Source of the DNA: Acholeplasmataceae bacterium
GTDB lineage: Bacteria > Bacillota_I > Bacilli_A > Acholeplasmatales > Acholeplasmataceae
Assembly (NCBI GenBank): GCA_028690555.1
Contig: JAQVBA010000003.1
Coordinates: forward strand, 1 to 43,107
Direction of reading: 5' to 3'
DNA length: 43,107 nucleotides
Positions 1 to 9,268 of this stretch are shown piece after piece. The position numbers and the translations under genes are program-made. Numbering within the stretch: position 1 is the first letter of the stretch; each line of letters begins with the position of its first letter. Under the pieces are notes generated by a model. The model ran no database searches. It was not told the DNA's origin and worked only from the letters and a program-made list of their open reading frames with translations.

Positions 1-596
1 GGTTCTTGCCAACCAAAAGCACGGTAAACCATGATTTGTTTAGGTGTATTTGTGATATGTTCCTCTCCCCGTAAAACATGACTGATTTCCATTAAATGAT
101 CATCAATCACAACAGCAAAATTATAGGTTGGAATTCCATTATCTTTTAAGATAATCCAATCTTCAACATCTTTACTCATAAATTTGAGTTCACCACGAAC
201 GATATCATCAAAAACATAAGTTTCATCTTTTGGAACTTTAAAACGAATTGCATATTGATCGCTATTTTCGCGATAATCTTTATAAGCTAATCCTTTATCT
301 AAAAGTTCATTGGCATAGTTTTGATATAATTCAAGTCTTTCAAGTTGGCGATAGGGTCCATACTTGCCACCTTTATCTGGTGATTCATCCCAATCGAGCC
401 CTAACCATCTTAAATTACTTAATTGTGACTCTTCGCCACCTTTAACATTTCTTAAAACGTCTGTATCTTCGATACGAACAATAAATTCACCACCGAAATG
501 GCGTGCAAATATATAATTGAATAAAGCACTACGTGCATTTCCAATATGTAGTAGTCCCGTTGGACTTGGTGCGTATCTTACGCGTATTTTACTCAT
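1..596 (-). CDS. gltX: glutamyl-tRNA synthetase, N-terminal part (runs off window edge)
   Basis: Minus-strand translation begins [46 protein letters not shown], the class I GluRS signature; not in the ORF track because it is truncated. Confidence 0.95.
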   Translation of the reverse strand, partial: MSKIRVRYAPSPTGLLHIGNARSALFNYIFARHFGGEFIVRIEDTDVLRNVKGGEESQLSNLRWLGLDWDESPDKGGKYGPYRQLERLELYQNYANELLDKGLAYKDYRENSDQYAIRFKVPKDETYVFDDIVRGELKFMSKDVEDWIILKDNGIPTYNFAVVIDDHLMEISHVLRGEEHITNTPKQIMVYRAFGWQE

Positions 597-667
597 AGAG
601 TATCCCACCTTTTGTCTTAACTATTATACGATATTTTTGATGATTCAAACAATGACTATGTGATATT

Positions 668-1195
668 TCACTCATATTTAAAAGATCCTTTATAACCAAT
701 CTTTTTTAAATAATGATTTGTCTGGCGTCTCGTCTTAAAGACAATCACCTTGTCTTTGTAATTTTCTTTGATTGATTTTAATAATTCTTTGGAATTCTTC
801 TTTCTTCCGCTAAATAATATCCACCAAATAAAACTTAGATTGAGTCGTTCTTTACATCCTTCAGCAATCGAATCCCGGTTTTGATTGTGGAACTTGATAC
901 GTCTAAAAATCGCTCCATATAAACATTTAAAACGATTAAAATCAAAAATGAATATTTGATCTGCAAGATCAAATCGCTCAGTTGCCATTTTACGATATAA
1001 ACCATCGATGATCCAATCATCTTGTTTCATGAAATCTCTGATCTCTTGTTCAACCACCTTTTTATCACGTTCTACCCAATTTGGTGCAAAGAAGATTCGA
1101 TCAATATGTAAAATTGGAATATTATAACAGTTTGATAAACGTTTAGAAAATGTAGATTTACCAGAACTTGAGTAACCAATTACCATAATCTTCAT
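668..1195 (-). CDS. P-loop adenylate-kinase-like protein (FlaR/topology modulation type)
   Basis: Walker A GYSSSGKSTFSKRL, HIDRIFFAPNW, DWIIDGLYRK motifs. Confidence 0.75.
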   Translation of the reverse strand: MKIMVIGYSSSGKSTFSKRLSNCYNIPILHIDRIFFAPNWVERDKKVVEQEIRDFMKQDDWIIDGLYRKMATERFDLADQIFIFDFNRFKCLYGAIFRRIKFHNQNRDSIAEGCKERLNLSFIWWILFSGRKKNSKELLKSIKENYKDKVIVFKTRRQTNHYLKKIGYKGSFKYE

Positions 1196-2820
1196 TGAGA
1201 ATCCCTCTTCATCATCAAATTTTTAAATAAATGTTTTCTAATTTTTTTTGCTTCCCCTTCTTTAACAAATAGAAAAGCTATGAATGCAAGTAAAACGAAT
1301 AATGTCGCATATGGAAATAAAATTAAGCGTCCATAACGATCCATCAATATACCTGACAATATGGGTGTAGCAATCTGAGCAGTCATTGAAGCTGAGTAAT
1401 AATACCCCGTATAAAGACCTGAATTGCCACCACTTGCAAGTTCAACAACCATAACATAAGTGTTAATCGAAATCATCGACCAACCCACACCAGCTAAGAA
1501 AACGATGCCTGCGGTTTGCCATGCTTGTCGTTCTTTTAGAAAATAGATCGATCCAAAGGAAAGTATTACAATAATCATACCTAAAATAATCGTTCTTCTA
1601 CGTCCAAGTTTTAAAGATAATATCCCAACTGGGACGATCATAATAATAACAAGTGCCTGTGCAACAATAAATGGAAAATCAAAATAATTCATATTCAGTA
1701 CTTTAGGAAGATAATCTGCAAGTTTACTCATCACCGCATTATAACCCATAAAGAGCATAAAGATTGAGGTAAGCAAGAAGTAAAGCGATCTTGCTTTACG
1801 TCTTGATAAATGTTTCATTGAAAATTGTTTTCTTATCGGTGCTTTTTGTTCTTCTTCTTCGATGATGATGTTTAATTGTTTTTCTAATTCAACACGATCT
1901 TTAACCCATTCGGGTTCTCTGACTTTCCATAAGAAAACACCTAAAGCAAGTAACATAATGATTCCGATGAGGATAAAGACCAATGCGTGATTATCGTAAG
2001 CATGTCGATTTAATCCGCTTAACATGATGATATACACACCCAAAATGCCACCTACGGCACCCATAAATGTAATAATGGCGTTTGCTTTCGACCTTAAAGG
2101 TTTAATTGTAATATCAGGCATAAGTGCAACCGCTGGCGATCTAAAAATAGCCATCGCAACGAGTGCAACAAAAAGCGTCGATATGAAAATGATCAAAGTT
2201 GACGGATCTCTTGAAGTCACTTCCCATGCTCGAGTTGATAAATACCCATAATATAAATCTTTAATTTCATAAAGCTGTCTTGCTGATAATTGATCACTAG
2301 CCCTAGCTAATACCGATAACATGCCGTCATGTGTTGTCTCATACCAAGATTCGTATTGATTTAGACTGATATATCCTTCGTCTAGGCTATCCAATCTTTC
2401 ATCTCGCATATTGTCAATAACAATAAACCAATGTGTTTTTTCTTCTTCTAGTTCAACAGACTCAAACGCAACATCATAATGTGTTTCGATAATATCTGTC
2501 ATTTTAATTTTTTCAGTTTGAATAAAATCAGCATACGCAAGTCCCATAAATGCAAATGCTGCAATGATAGTCCCTACGATCACATAAGGGGTACGTCTTC
2601 CAATTTTTGCATTTGATCTATCGGATAAAGACCCAAACAGTGGTAGCAAAAAAACAGCCATGATGTTATCAAGTGCCATAACGATTCCTGACCATGTTTG
2701 TGTTAGACCGTATTTATCGATCAGTGTTCTAGCAATCAACATATCATAGGTTTGCCAAAACATTGAAATGATGAAAAATACGATGCCGATATAAAATGTC
2801 CGTTTGTAATTTAATCTCAT
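1192..2820 (-). CDS. MFS transporter, GPH/SLC45-like sugar:cation symporter type
   Basis: Multiple TM helices; GSLSDRSNAKIGRRTPYVIVG motif; overlaps next gene by 4 bp. Confidence 0.75.
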   Translation of the reverse strand: MRLNYKRTFYIGIVFFIISMFWQTYDMLIARTLIDKYGLTQTWSGIVMALDNIMAVFLLPLFGSLSDRSNAKIGRRTPYVIVGTIIAAFAFMGLAYADFIQTEKIKMTDIIETHYDVAFESVELEEEKTHWFIVIDNMRDERLDSLDEGYISLNQYESWYETTHDGMLSVLARASDQLSARQLYEIKDLYYGYLSTRAWEVTSRDPSTLIIFISTLFVALVAMAIFRSPAVALMPDITIKPLRSKANAIITFMGAVGGILGVYIIMLSGLNRHAYDNHALVFILIGIIMLLALGVFLWKVREPEWVKDRVELEKQLNIIIEEEEQKAPIRKQFSMKHLSRRKARSLYFLLTSIFMLFMGYNAVMSKLADYLPKVLNMNYFDFPFIVAQALVIIMIVPVGILSLKLGRRRTIILGMIIVILSFGSIYFLKERQAWQTAGIVFLAGVGWSMISINTYVMVVELASGGNSGLYTGYYYSASMTAQIATPILSGILMDRYGRLILFPYATLFVLLAFIAFLFVKEGEAKKIRKHLFKNLMMKRDSQ

Positions 2821-2856
2821 ATGCCCCTCATCAAACGTCTAGTCATATTATATCAT

Positions 2857-2883
2857 AAAAAAGAAAGGACCCAAGGGGTCCTA
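2857..2883 (-). terminator. intrinsic terminator after rpsI
   Basis: Minus strand AGGACCCCTTGGGTCCT hairpin followed by TTTCTTTTTT. Confidence 0.75.
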
Positions 2884-2889
2884 AATCGA

Positions 2890-3288
2890 TTAACGCTTTG
2901 AGAATTGTCCTGCACGACGTGCTTTTTTCAAGCCGTACTTTTTACGTTCTTTCGAACGAGAATCTCTTGTAATTAATCCTGCTGGTTTTAATGTTGCTCT
3001 AAGTTCTGGGTTGACTTCTAAAAGTGCGCGAGTAATACCTAAACGGATTGCTCCAGCTTGTCCAGTTAAACCACCACCATAAACGTTAACAGAAATGTCG
3101 TATTTACCTTCATTTTCTGTGATTGCAAGTGGCTGTAAGACGTCTAAGCGGGTTGCAGCAGATGGAATGTAATCTTCAAATGTTCTTCCGTTAATCACGA
3201 ATTCACCTTTACCATTCGAAAGAATGACGCGAGCGACTGAACTTTTTCTACGACCAGTTCCTAAATATTGTACTTTATTCTTTGCCAT
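2890..3288 (-). CDS. rpsI: 30S ribosomal protein S9
   Basis: [16 protein letters not shown]... C-terminal [12 protein letters not shown]. Confidence 0.98.
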   Translation of the reverse strand: MAKNKVQYLGTGRRKSSVARVILSNGKGEFVINGRTFEDYIPSAATRLDVLQPLAITENEGKYDISVNVYGGGLTGQAGAIRLGITRALLEVNPELRATLKPAGLITRDSRSKERKKYGLKKARRAGQFSKR

Positions 3289-3291
3289 GTC

Positions 3292-3720
3292 TTACACCTC
3301 CAATTTTTCTGGTTGTTGCGCTTGATGTTTATGTTCAGGTCCAGCATAAACGAATAATTTATCCGCCATTTGCTTTCCTAAACGTGTATGCGGTAGCATA
3401 CCAACAATTGCTTTTTCAACCATACGTGTTGGAAATTTAGCCATAACATCTTTAGCTGCTGTGCTGGAAAGACCTCCATTATAACCTGAATGGCTATAAT
3501 ACATCTTTTGATCCCATTTTTTACCAGTTAATGAAATTTTTTCTGCATTGACGACGATCACATAGTCACCACAGTCTACATGAGGAGTGTAGGTTGGTTT
3601 ATGTTTACCTCTCAATACGGTTGCGACTTCAGTTGCTAAGCGACCGAGAGTCTTGTTTTCTGCATCGACTACAAACCATTTACGTGTGACGGTTTGCGCG
3701 TTTGCCATATATGTTTTCAT
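3292..3720 (-). CDS. rplM: 50S ribosomal protein L13
   Basis: [49 protein letters not shown]. Confidence 0.98.
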   Translation of the reverse strand: MKTYMANAQTVTRKWFVVDAENKTLGRLATEVATVLRGKHKPTYTPHVDCGDYVIVVNAEKISLTGKKWDQKMYYSHSGYNGGLSSTAAKDVMAKFPTRMVEKAIVGMLPHTRLGKQMADKLFVYAGPEHKHQAQQPEKLEV

Positions 3721-3790
3721 GCGTTTTCTCCTTATATTCTTTGGGTTGAAATAAGGGCTATAAAGTGGATAAAACTTATGTACCTTAGTA
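3721..3790 (-). promoter_or_regulatory. rplM-rpsI mRNA leader, candidate L13-type autoregulatory leader
   Basis: CCUUAU (3751-3756) pairs with AUAAGG (3730-3735), which contains part of the rplM Shine-Dalgarno; an alternative upstream partner AUAAG lies at 3775-3779. Confidence 0.5.
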
Positions 3791-3819
3791 ATAATACTAT
3801 ATTACATAGTAAAAGTCAA
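3791..3819 (-). promoter_or_regulatory. sigma-A-type promoter of rplM-rpsI
   Basis: Minus strand TTGACT - 17 bp - TATTAT. Confidence 0.65.
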
Positions 3820-3884
3820 CAGTTTTAATACACAAACAATACCCTTAAATGATGCTTTTAAAATCATTAATTCTTTAGATTAAT

Positions 3885-4388
3885 TTACTCGTTTTCGACA
3901 ATAAATACAGATCCATCCTGAAGGTTTACAAGAATTCTTTCTTGCTGAGAAGTTGGGATATTTTTACCAATATAATCCGCACGAATAGGTAATTCCCTAT
4001 GCCCGCGATCAATCAAAATAGCAAGTTGAATTTGATTGGGTCTCCCATGGTCATTTAATGCATCCATAGCAGCTCTAACACTTCTTCCTGTAAATAGAAC
4101 ATCATCGACTAATATAACACTCTTTTGATGGATATCAAGACCTTGTAAATCTGCTGGATTTTTTGGATAAATATCATCACGATAAGGATGAATATCTAAT
4201 GGAAAACATGGGACATCGATATCTGCAAAACGCTTCAAGTTTTCTTTCAGCATTTGTGCAATTGGATAGCCCTTTTTTAAGATACCAATTAAAACAATAT
4301 CATTTAAGTTAGCATTTCTTTCAATGATTTCATGAGTCATTCTTTTTAAGGTTCTTGAGAGTTGTTCTTGATTCATAATTTCCTTCAT
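3885..4388 (-). CDS. pyrR: PyrR bifunctional pyrimidine regulator / uracil phosphoribosyltransferase
   Basis: Type I PRTase motif VILVDDVLFTGRSVRAAMDAL; IQLAILIDRGHRELPIRADYIGKNIPTS typical of PyrR. Confidence 0.95.
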   Translation of the reverse strand: MKEIMNQEQLSRTLKRMTHEIIERNANLNDIVLIGILKKGYPIAQMLKENLKRFADIDVPCFPLDIHPYRDDIYPKNPADLQGLDIHQKSVILVDDVLFTGRSVRAAMDALNDHGRPNQIQLAILIDRGHRELPIRADYIGKNIPTSQQERILVNLQDGSVFIVENE

Positions 4389-4431
4389 ACTATCACCATT
4401 TACATGATATCATTTTTTATAATTTTTAGGG

Positions 4432-4459
4432 TTGTAATTCAAAACTTTCATGATATACT
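4432..4459 (+). promoter_or_regulatory. promoter of uracil permease gene
   Basis: TTGTAA (4432-4437) - 16 bp - TATACT (4454-4459). Confidence 0.6.
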
Positions 4460-4468
4460 TGTAACAGT

Positions 4469-4560
4469 AAAGGTCCTTTAAGTTATGCCCGTGAGCGTAA
4501 TAAGGTATCAGAAACACTATACCCTAAACCATTTAAAGGACACGTTTGTGTCCTTTTTTC
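4469..4560 (+). promoter_or_regulatory. PyrR-type transcription attenuator (binding loop, antiterminator, terminator)
   Basis: TCCTTTAAGTTATGCCCGTGAGCGTAATAAGG matches the PyrR binding-loop layout (CCNGNGAG core, lower stem CCTT/AAGG, upper stem TTATGC/GCGTAA); antiterminator GTCCTTTAA 4473-4481 / TTAAAGGAC 4533-4541; terminator AAAGGACAC 4535-4543 / GTGTCCTTT 4548-4556. Confidence 0.8.
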
Positions 4561-4596
4561 ATGGAGACCTTTCTAAATTAGAAAAGGAGAATACAA

Positions 4597-5865
4597 ATGA
4601 ATCAATCAGGTTTAATCGTTGGTATTTCAGAAAAGCCGAAATCTCTTGGCAGTTGGATTATCTTAAGTCTTCAACATGTATTTGCAATGTTTGGAGCAAC
4701 CGTCTTAGTTCCCTTATTAACCGGACTAGATGTTGGGGTCGCTTTAGTTGCTAGTGGTATTGGTACACTCATTTACATTGCATGTACAAAAGCAAAAGTT
4801 CCAGTTTACTTAGGAAGTAGCTTTGCATATATTACAACCATTCAGGTTGCGATTGCATCGAATGGCGTTGGAAGTGCATATGTCGGTTTAATGATGGTTG
4901 GATTAGTTTACGCAATCGTGGCAACCATCATTCGATTTGTCGGTAGTGATTGGTTAAGAAAATTGTTACCTCCTGTCGTGATTGGTCCAATGATTATCAT
5001 TATCGGTTTATCATTAGCACCGGTCGCAATCAGTAGTGCGGGTTTAGATGGTAGCATGACATGGAGAGAACCTGTGGTTGCACTCATTACATTCTTAGCA
5101 GTTGTTCTTCTATCGATTAAAGCACGCGGTTTCTTAAGAATTGTTCCATTCCTAGTTGCAATCTTTATTGGATACATTGCAGCAATCATCTTCGGTTTGG
5201 TAGATCTTACAACTGTATTTGCAGGTTATAGTTTCTTACAAATCCCTAATTTCTCATTTGTCGGTACTTATGAATTTGATTTCAGTGCAATCTTAATTTT
5301 CTTACCACTTGCGTTTGTTACAATTTCTGAACATATTGGTGATCATGTGGTCTTAGGTGAAATTACTGGCCAAGATTTTATTGCAAACCCTGGATTACAC
5401 AATACATTGATGGGTGATGGAATTGCAACATTTGTCTCAGCGGCTATCGGTGGACCTGCAAACACAACTTACGGTGAAAACACAGGTGTGATTGCGGTAA
5501 CTAAAGTAGGTTCTGTATGGGTAACTGGTTTAGCTGCATGTTTTGCGATCTTACTCGGTTTCTTTGGATGGATTCAAGCATTCATTAATTCTATTCCATG
5601 GGCAGTCATTGGTGGCATGACCATCATTTTATACGGTTTGATTGCAGCAAATGGTGTTAAAGTATTGATTAAAGATAAAACAGATTTATCCGATATGAGA
5701 AAGCTCATTGTTGTCTCTACAATGCTAGTTATTGGTCTTGGTGGTGCATATTTAAATATCACATCAACTTCTGGATTATCTGGCATGAGTTTAGCAGCAA
5801 TTGTTGGGATTCTATTGAACCAAGGAATTAACCTAATTGATCGTTCTAATCACAAAGAAAAATAA
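4597..5865 (+). CDS. uraA: uracil permease, NCS2 family
   Basis: LQHVFAMFGATVLVPLLTGLDVGVAL, ITISEHIGDHVVLGEITGQDF, GGPANTTYGENTGVIAVTKV; PyrR attenuator upstream. Confidence 0.92.
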   Translation: MNQSGLIVGISEKPKSLGSWIILSLQHVFAMFGATVLVPLLTGLDVGVALVASGIGTLIYIACTKAKVPVYLGSSFAYITTIQVAIASNGVGSAYVGLMMVGLVYAIVATIIRFVGSDWLRKLLPPVVIGPMIIIIGLSLAPVAISSAGLDGSMTWREPVVALITFLAVVLLSIKARGFLRIVPFLVAIFIGYIAAIIFGLVDLTTVFAGYSFLQIPNFSFVGTYEFDFSAILIFLPLAFVTISEHIGDHVVLGEITGQDFIANPGLHNTLMGDGIATFVSAAIGGPANTTYGENTGVIAVTKVGSVWVTGLAACFAILLGFFGWIQAFINSIPWAVIGGMTIILYGLIAANGVKVLIKDKTDLSDMRKLIVVSTMLVIGLGGAYLNITSTSGLSGMSLAAIVGILLNQGINLIDRSNHKEK

Positions 5866-5887
5866 GAAATTTCTAAATCATCACAAC

Positions 5888-5915
5888 AAAAAAGGGAATC
5901 CGCGGATTCCCTTTT
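5888..5915. terminator. bidirectional intrinsic terminator between convergent permease genes
   Basis: AAAAAGGGAATCCGCGGATTCCCTTTT, perfect inverted repeat with A-run and T-run. Confidence 0.85.
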
Positions 5916-5931
5916 GTATTGTATAAATTGT

Positions 5932-7278
5932 TTATACGATAGCGTTAATTGTAAAGTATGCGATAAATGCTAATGCTAAAACATACATCATCCAAGTGAC
6001 TTCTTTTGAACGTTTTTGGACGAGCATCATTAAAACATATACTACGAAACCAAATGCAATACCATTACCAATTGAATATGTAAGAATCATTGTAATAATG
6101 GTAATAAACGCTGCAGCAAGTGTTGGTTTGTCACCCCATTCAATGCCTTGAAGTTGACTAACCATTAAGATACCCACTAAAACTAAAGCCATGGATGTCA
6201 CTGCTGATGAGTTAATGAATACACTAAATACAGGATATGCAACAATACTAATTAAGAATAAAAGTCCTACAACGACTGAAGATAATCCAGTTCTAGCACC
6301 TGATTCAATACCTGATGTTGATTCAATATATGATGTTACAGTGGATGTTCCAACCATAGAACCAACGACTGTACCAATAGCATCTGACATTAAAGCGCGA
6401 TCAATATTTTCCATCTCACCTTTTTCATTGAGTAAGCCTGCAGGTTCAGCAACAGAAATTAAAGTACCCGCTGTATCAAAAATATCTAAATATAAGAAAG
6501 AGAAAACAATAAACCATAAATTAGGATGACTAAATACACTGCCTAATCCACTTCCAAATGCAAAGAAAGTATCACCAAATGTATTTAAATCTGTATATCC
6601 ACCAGTAAACGATGGCATACCAGCAACACCAATCCAACCAAGAATTAAACCAACGATTGCAGTAATTAAAATCGATAAGATGAAAGCAAACTTAGAGATT
6701 TTATGTTTCACAGCAAATAACACTAATGCGAGCATAATACCGAATAATGCGAGTAAAACTGTGGGGTTCGAAAAATCACCAAGTGCTACGAACGTAGCGC
6801 CATCTGCAACAATGATTCCAGCATTCTTTAAACCGATGAACGCAATAAAGAATCCAATACCAGCACCGATTGACTTTTTCAAACTTGCAGGTACGGCATT
6901 AATAATTGATTTTCTAAGTGGTGTAAATGAAATGATTAAGAAAATCACACCTGAGATAAAAGTTGCAGCAAGTGCTTCTTGCCATGAGTATCCAGATCCT
7001 AAAACCACTGTAAATGCAAATAAGGCATTAATCCCCATCCCTGGCGCAAGTGCGATTGGATAATTTGCATACAAGCCCATAATAAGAGTTGCGACTGCAG
7101 ATGCAATTGCTGTTGCAATAAACACACCACCCGCTGGCATACCTGCAGCACCTAAGATGTTAGGGTTAACTGCTAAGATGTAAGCCATTGCCAAGAATGT
7201 AACGAGACCACCAATCACTTCTGTACGAATGGTCGTACCTCTTTCTTCAATCTTGAAGAACTTTTTAATTCTTTCCAT
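5932..7278 (-). CDS. pbuG: guanine/hypoxanthine permease (AzgA/PbuG type)
   Basis: FKIEERGTTIRTEVIGGLVTFLAMAYILAVNP; SAVTSYIESTSGIESGARTGL region; start moved to MERIKKF at 7278 preceded by AAAGGAGA; guanine riboswitch upstream. Confidence 0.9.
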   Translation of the reverse strand: MERIKKFFKIEERGTTIRTEVIGGLVTFLAMAYILAVNPNILGAAGMPAGGVFIATAIASAVATLIMGLYANYPIALAPGMGINALFAFTVVLGSGYSWQEALAATFISGVIFLIISFTPLRKSIINAVPASLKKSIGAGIGFFIAFIGLKNAGIIVADGATFVALGDFSNPTVLLALFGIMLALVLFAVKHKISKFAFILSILITAIVGLILGWIGVAGMPSFTGGYTDLNTFGDTFFAFGSGLGSVFSHPNLWFIVFSFLYLDIFDTAGTLISVAEPAGLLNEKGEMENIDRALMSDAIGTVVGSMVGTSTVTSYIESTSGIESGARTGLSSVVVGLLFLISIVAYPVFSVFINSSAVTSMALVLVGILMVSQLQGIEWGDKPTLAAAFITIITMILTYSIGNGIAFGFVVYVLMMLVQKRSKEVTWMMYVLALAFIAYFTINAIV

Positions 7279-7320
7279 GCATAATCTCCTTTTTATTTTT
7301 TTTGTATTCACATGCACAAT

Positions 7321-7350
7321 AAAAAAACAAAAACCACAAAAATTATGTGG
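7321..7350 (-). terminator. riboswitch-controlled intrinsic terminator
   Basis: Minus strand AAACCACATAATTTTTGTGGTTTTTGTTTTTTT. Confidence 0.75.
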
Positions 7351-7384
7351 TTTCTACATATGAAAACAAAAAGAAACGTTTTCA

Positions 7385-7453
7385 TATCGTAGTCGCAATT
7401 TTTACGGAATCGCGGTAGAAACTTGACCTCCACATCAGGTCGATTATACGATA
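7385..7453 (-). ncRNA. purine riboswitch aptamer, guanine-type
   Basis: Minus strand TATCGTATAATCGACCTGATGTGGAGGTCAAGTTTCTACCGCGATTCCGTAAAAATTGCGACTACGATA: conserved GTTTCTACC and GACTACG with C at the specificity position (position 74 equivalent). Confidence 0.95.
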
Positions 7454-7516
7454 CATTGAATACGGTGTTATTATAACAAGATGAGCCTATAAAGTAAATA
7501 TGTAGTTGGTGTTAAA

Positions 7517-8509
7517 TTACAAATTTTTACGATTCTTTAAAAATAAAATTCGGTAATTGATAGCAAGCAAAATTGAGCTTACACCAATCGCAACCAAAAA
7601 CCCCACCCATTGATCCATAAAAGGAACTAAGAGTATACCTCCATGAGGAAATGTCGTTTTTGTTTTAAATAATGCAACGATGAGTCCAGCTAACCCACTA
7701 AATATCATAAAAGTCACGCGTTTTTTCTTGATCTCTTGATTTAAAAAAGGTAATGCACCCTCAGTCATAAATAATAAACCATTTAAATAATTGCTTTTAG
7801 CTTGTCTTTTTTCATCCTCAGAAAAATATTTAGAAGAAAATAAAGATGCGAGAGCAATTCCTAGTGGAGATATCATGCCACCAGCCATAATAGCTGCCAT
7901 CAAAATGGAAGGTTCATTATATTTTAAAGATAAAACACCAATTAAAAATGCAATTTTATTAACCGGACCACCTAAATCATAGCTCATCATTGCTGAGAAT
8001 ATAACAGCAAGTATGACAATAACGATATAGGGTAATTCAAAATTTGTAATATCTATAAAAAATGCTTGAATCAGTAAGTGCCAAAAATAAATTAAAGGGA
8101 TCGAAATACCGATGGTGATAAGTGGCATGATAAAATTGGAAAATATTGATTTAATACTTAAGCTCGTTTTAGATGCGATTATTTTAATACCTAAAATTAT
8201 GTAAGCTCCTAAAAAACAAAATATAAAAAGAGATACATATCCTAGATCAAAATGATATATTAAAAAACCAATAACTAACCCAGGAACAATCGCGGGGCGA
8301 TCACTTATCGAAAACATCAAAAACGCACTAAATATGGGAAAGATTAACATCCATAAAAATTCGATGATTGGGGTCATCAATTCCGTTTGCTGATCAAGTG
8401 AAAAAAGTGGACGTATGATGATCATAACTCCACTAACAATTAATAAAGGGATGATGTGTGATAAACCGGCTAATATAGGTGGTAAGAGATGTTTTTTAAT
8501 CATAATCAA
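7517..8509 (-). CDS. PTS fructose family EIIC component
   Basis: YDLGGPVNKIAFLIG, GGMISPLGIALAS, FMTEGALPFLNQE signatures. Confidence 0.85.
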   Translation of the reverse strand: MIMIKKHLLPPILAGLSHIIPLLIVSGVMIIIRPLFSLDQQTELMTPIIEFLWMLIFPIFSAFLMFSISDRPAIVPGLVIGFLIYHFDLGYVSLFIFCFLGAYIILGIKIIASKTSLSIKSIFSNFIMPLITIGISIPLIYFWHLLIQAFFIDITNFELPYIVIVILAVIFSAMMSYDLGGPVNKIAFLIGVLSLKYNEPSILMAAIMAGGMISPLGIALASLFSSKYFSEDEKRQAKSNYLNGLLFMTEGALPFLNQEIKKKRVTFMIFSGLAGLIVALFKTKTTFPHGGILLVPFMDQWVGFLVAIGVSSILLAINYRILFLKNRKNL

Positions 8510-8817
8510 TCCTCAATAAAATATTTGATAATTTTTTTAGGGTGTTTAATCGCCTCATGAGTGCTTACTTTAATCAGCTTTTTATTCATAAACCGTTGCT
8601 CATCGATCACAATATCTGATGCGATGATGACACCTAAGGAATCATCGATATCTCGATAGCTTAGTTTATTTTCGACACCAATTGCCCCATGTGTTTCAAT
8701 CTTTACTTCAACATGAAGTGATTTTCCCGCTTCTTTTAACGCTTCAGCAGCTAAATACGTATGAGCTATACCTGTAATACACGCTGAGATACCAACGATT
8801 TTTTTCAATCTAATCAC
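8506..8817 (-). CDS. PTS fructose family EIIB component
   Basis: VGISACITGIAHTYLAAEALKEAG active-site Cys motif; TGA stop overlaps EIIC start. Confidence 0.9.
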   Translation of the reverse strand: MIRLKKIVGISACITGIAHTYLAAEALKEAGKSLHVEVKIETHGAIGVENKLSYRDIDDSLGVIIASDIVIDEQRFMNKKLIKVSTHEAIKHPKKIIKYFIED

Positions 8818-9268
8818 CTACATTTGCTTGATGGATTATATCAAGAATATCTTCTTTGGATTTTGCATTTAAAAGCTTATTTCGAAATGATTCATGCATT
8901 AAGTGCCTTGATAACCAAGCAAGCGTTGTTAAATGTTGTTTTGAATTTGAATCGGGCATGGCAATCATAAAAACTAAATATACCGGTTTACCATCAATAC
9001 TATCATAGGAAATCCCTTTTTCGCTTTTGCCAAAACATAATGAGGGGATCTTAACATAAGGAGATTTGGCATGAGGAATCGCAATGCCAAAACCAAAACC
9101 AGTAGTTCCCAAATTTTCTCGATCATAAACATCTTCAATAAATTGATGATAATCAGAAATTCGATCATGCCGATGTAGTAATAAAGCAAGTTCATGAAAT
9201 ACACCGTCTTTAGTACGTGCATTTAATGATAAATCAATTAAATTAACATCAATCAAAGTCTCAATCAT
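8810..9268 (-). CDS. PTS fructose family EIIA component
   Basis: GTTGFGFGIAIPHAKS active-site His motif; start chosen at MIETLID preceded by GAGGA. Confidence 0.9.
   Translation of the reverse strand: MIETLIDVNLIDLSLNARTKDGVFHELALLLHRHDRISDYHQFIEDVYDRENLGTTGFGFGIAIPHAKSPYVKIPSLCFGKSEKGISYDSIDGKPVYLVFMIAMPDSNSKQHLTTLAWLSRHLMHESFRNKLLNAKSKEDILDIIHQANVGD

Noticed and set aside
835-1020. Overlapping minus-strand 61-aa ORF inside the P-loop kinase gene
   Set aside because: Alternate frame of a well-supported gene, no independent evidence.
4469-4541. First read as a new three-way-junction metabolite riboswitch before uraA
   Set aside because: The CCNGNGAG loop, CCTT/AAGG lower stem and nearby pyrR fit a PyrR binding loop better than a novel aptamer.
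4485-4754. Plus-strand 89-aa ORF before uraA
   Set aside because: Lies across the PyrR attenuator and the start of uraA in another frame, with low-complexity unnatural composition; no ribosome-binding site needed to explain the region.
6191-7063. Plus-strand ORFs of 112 and 127 aa antisense to pbuG
   Set aside because: Mirror ORFs opposite a hydrophobic membrane protein; no RBS/promoter support or recognisable motifs.
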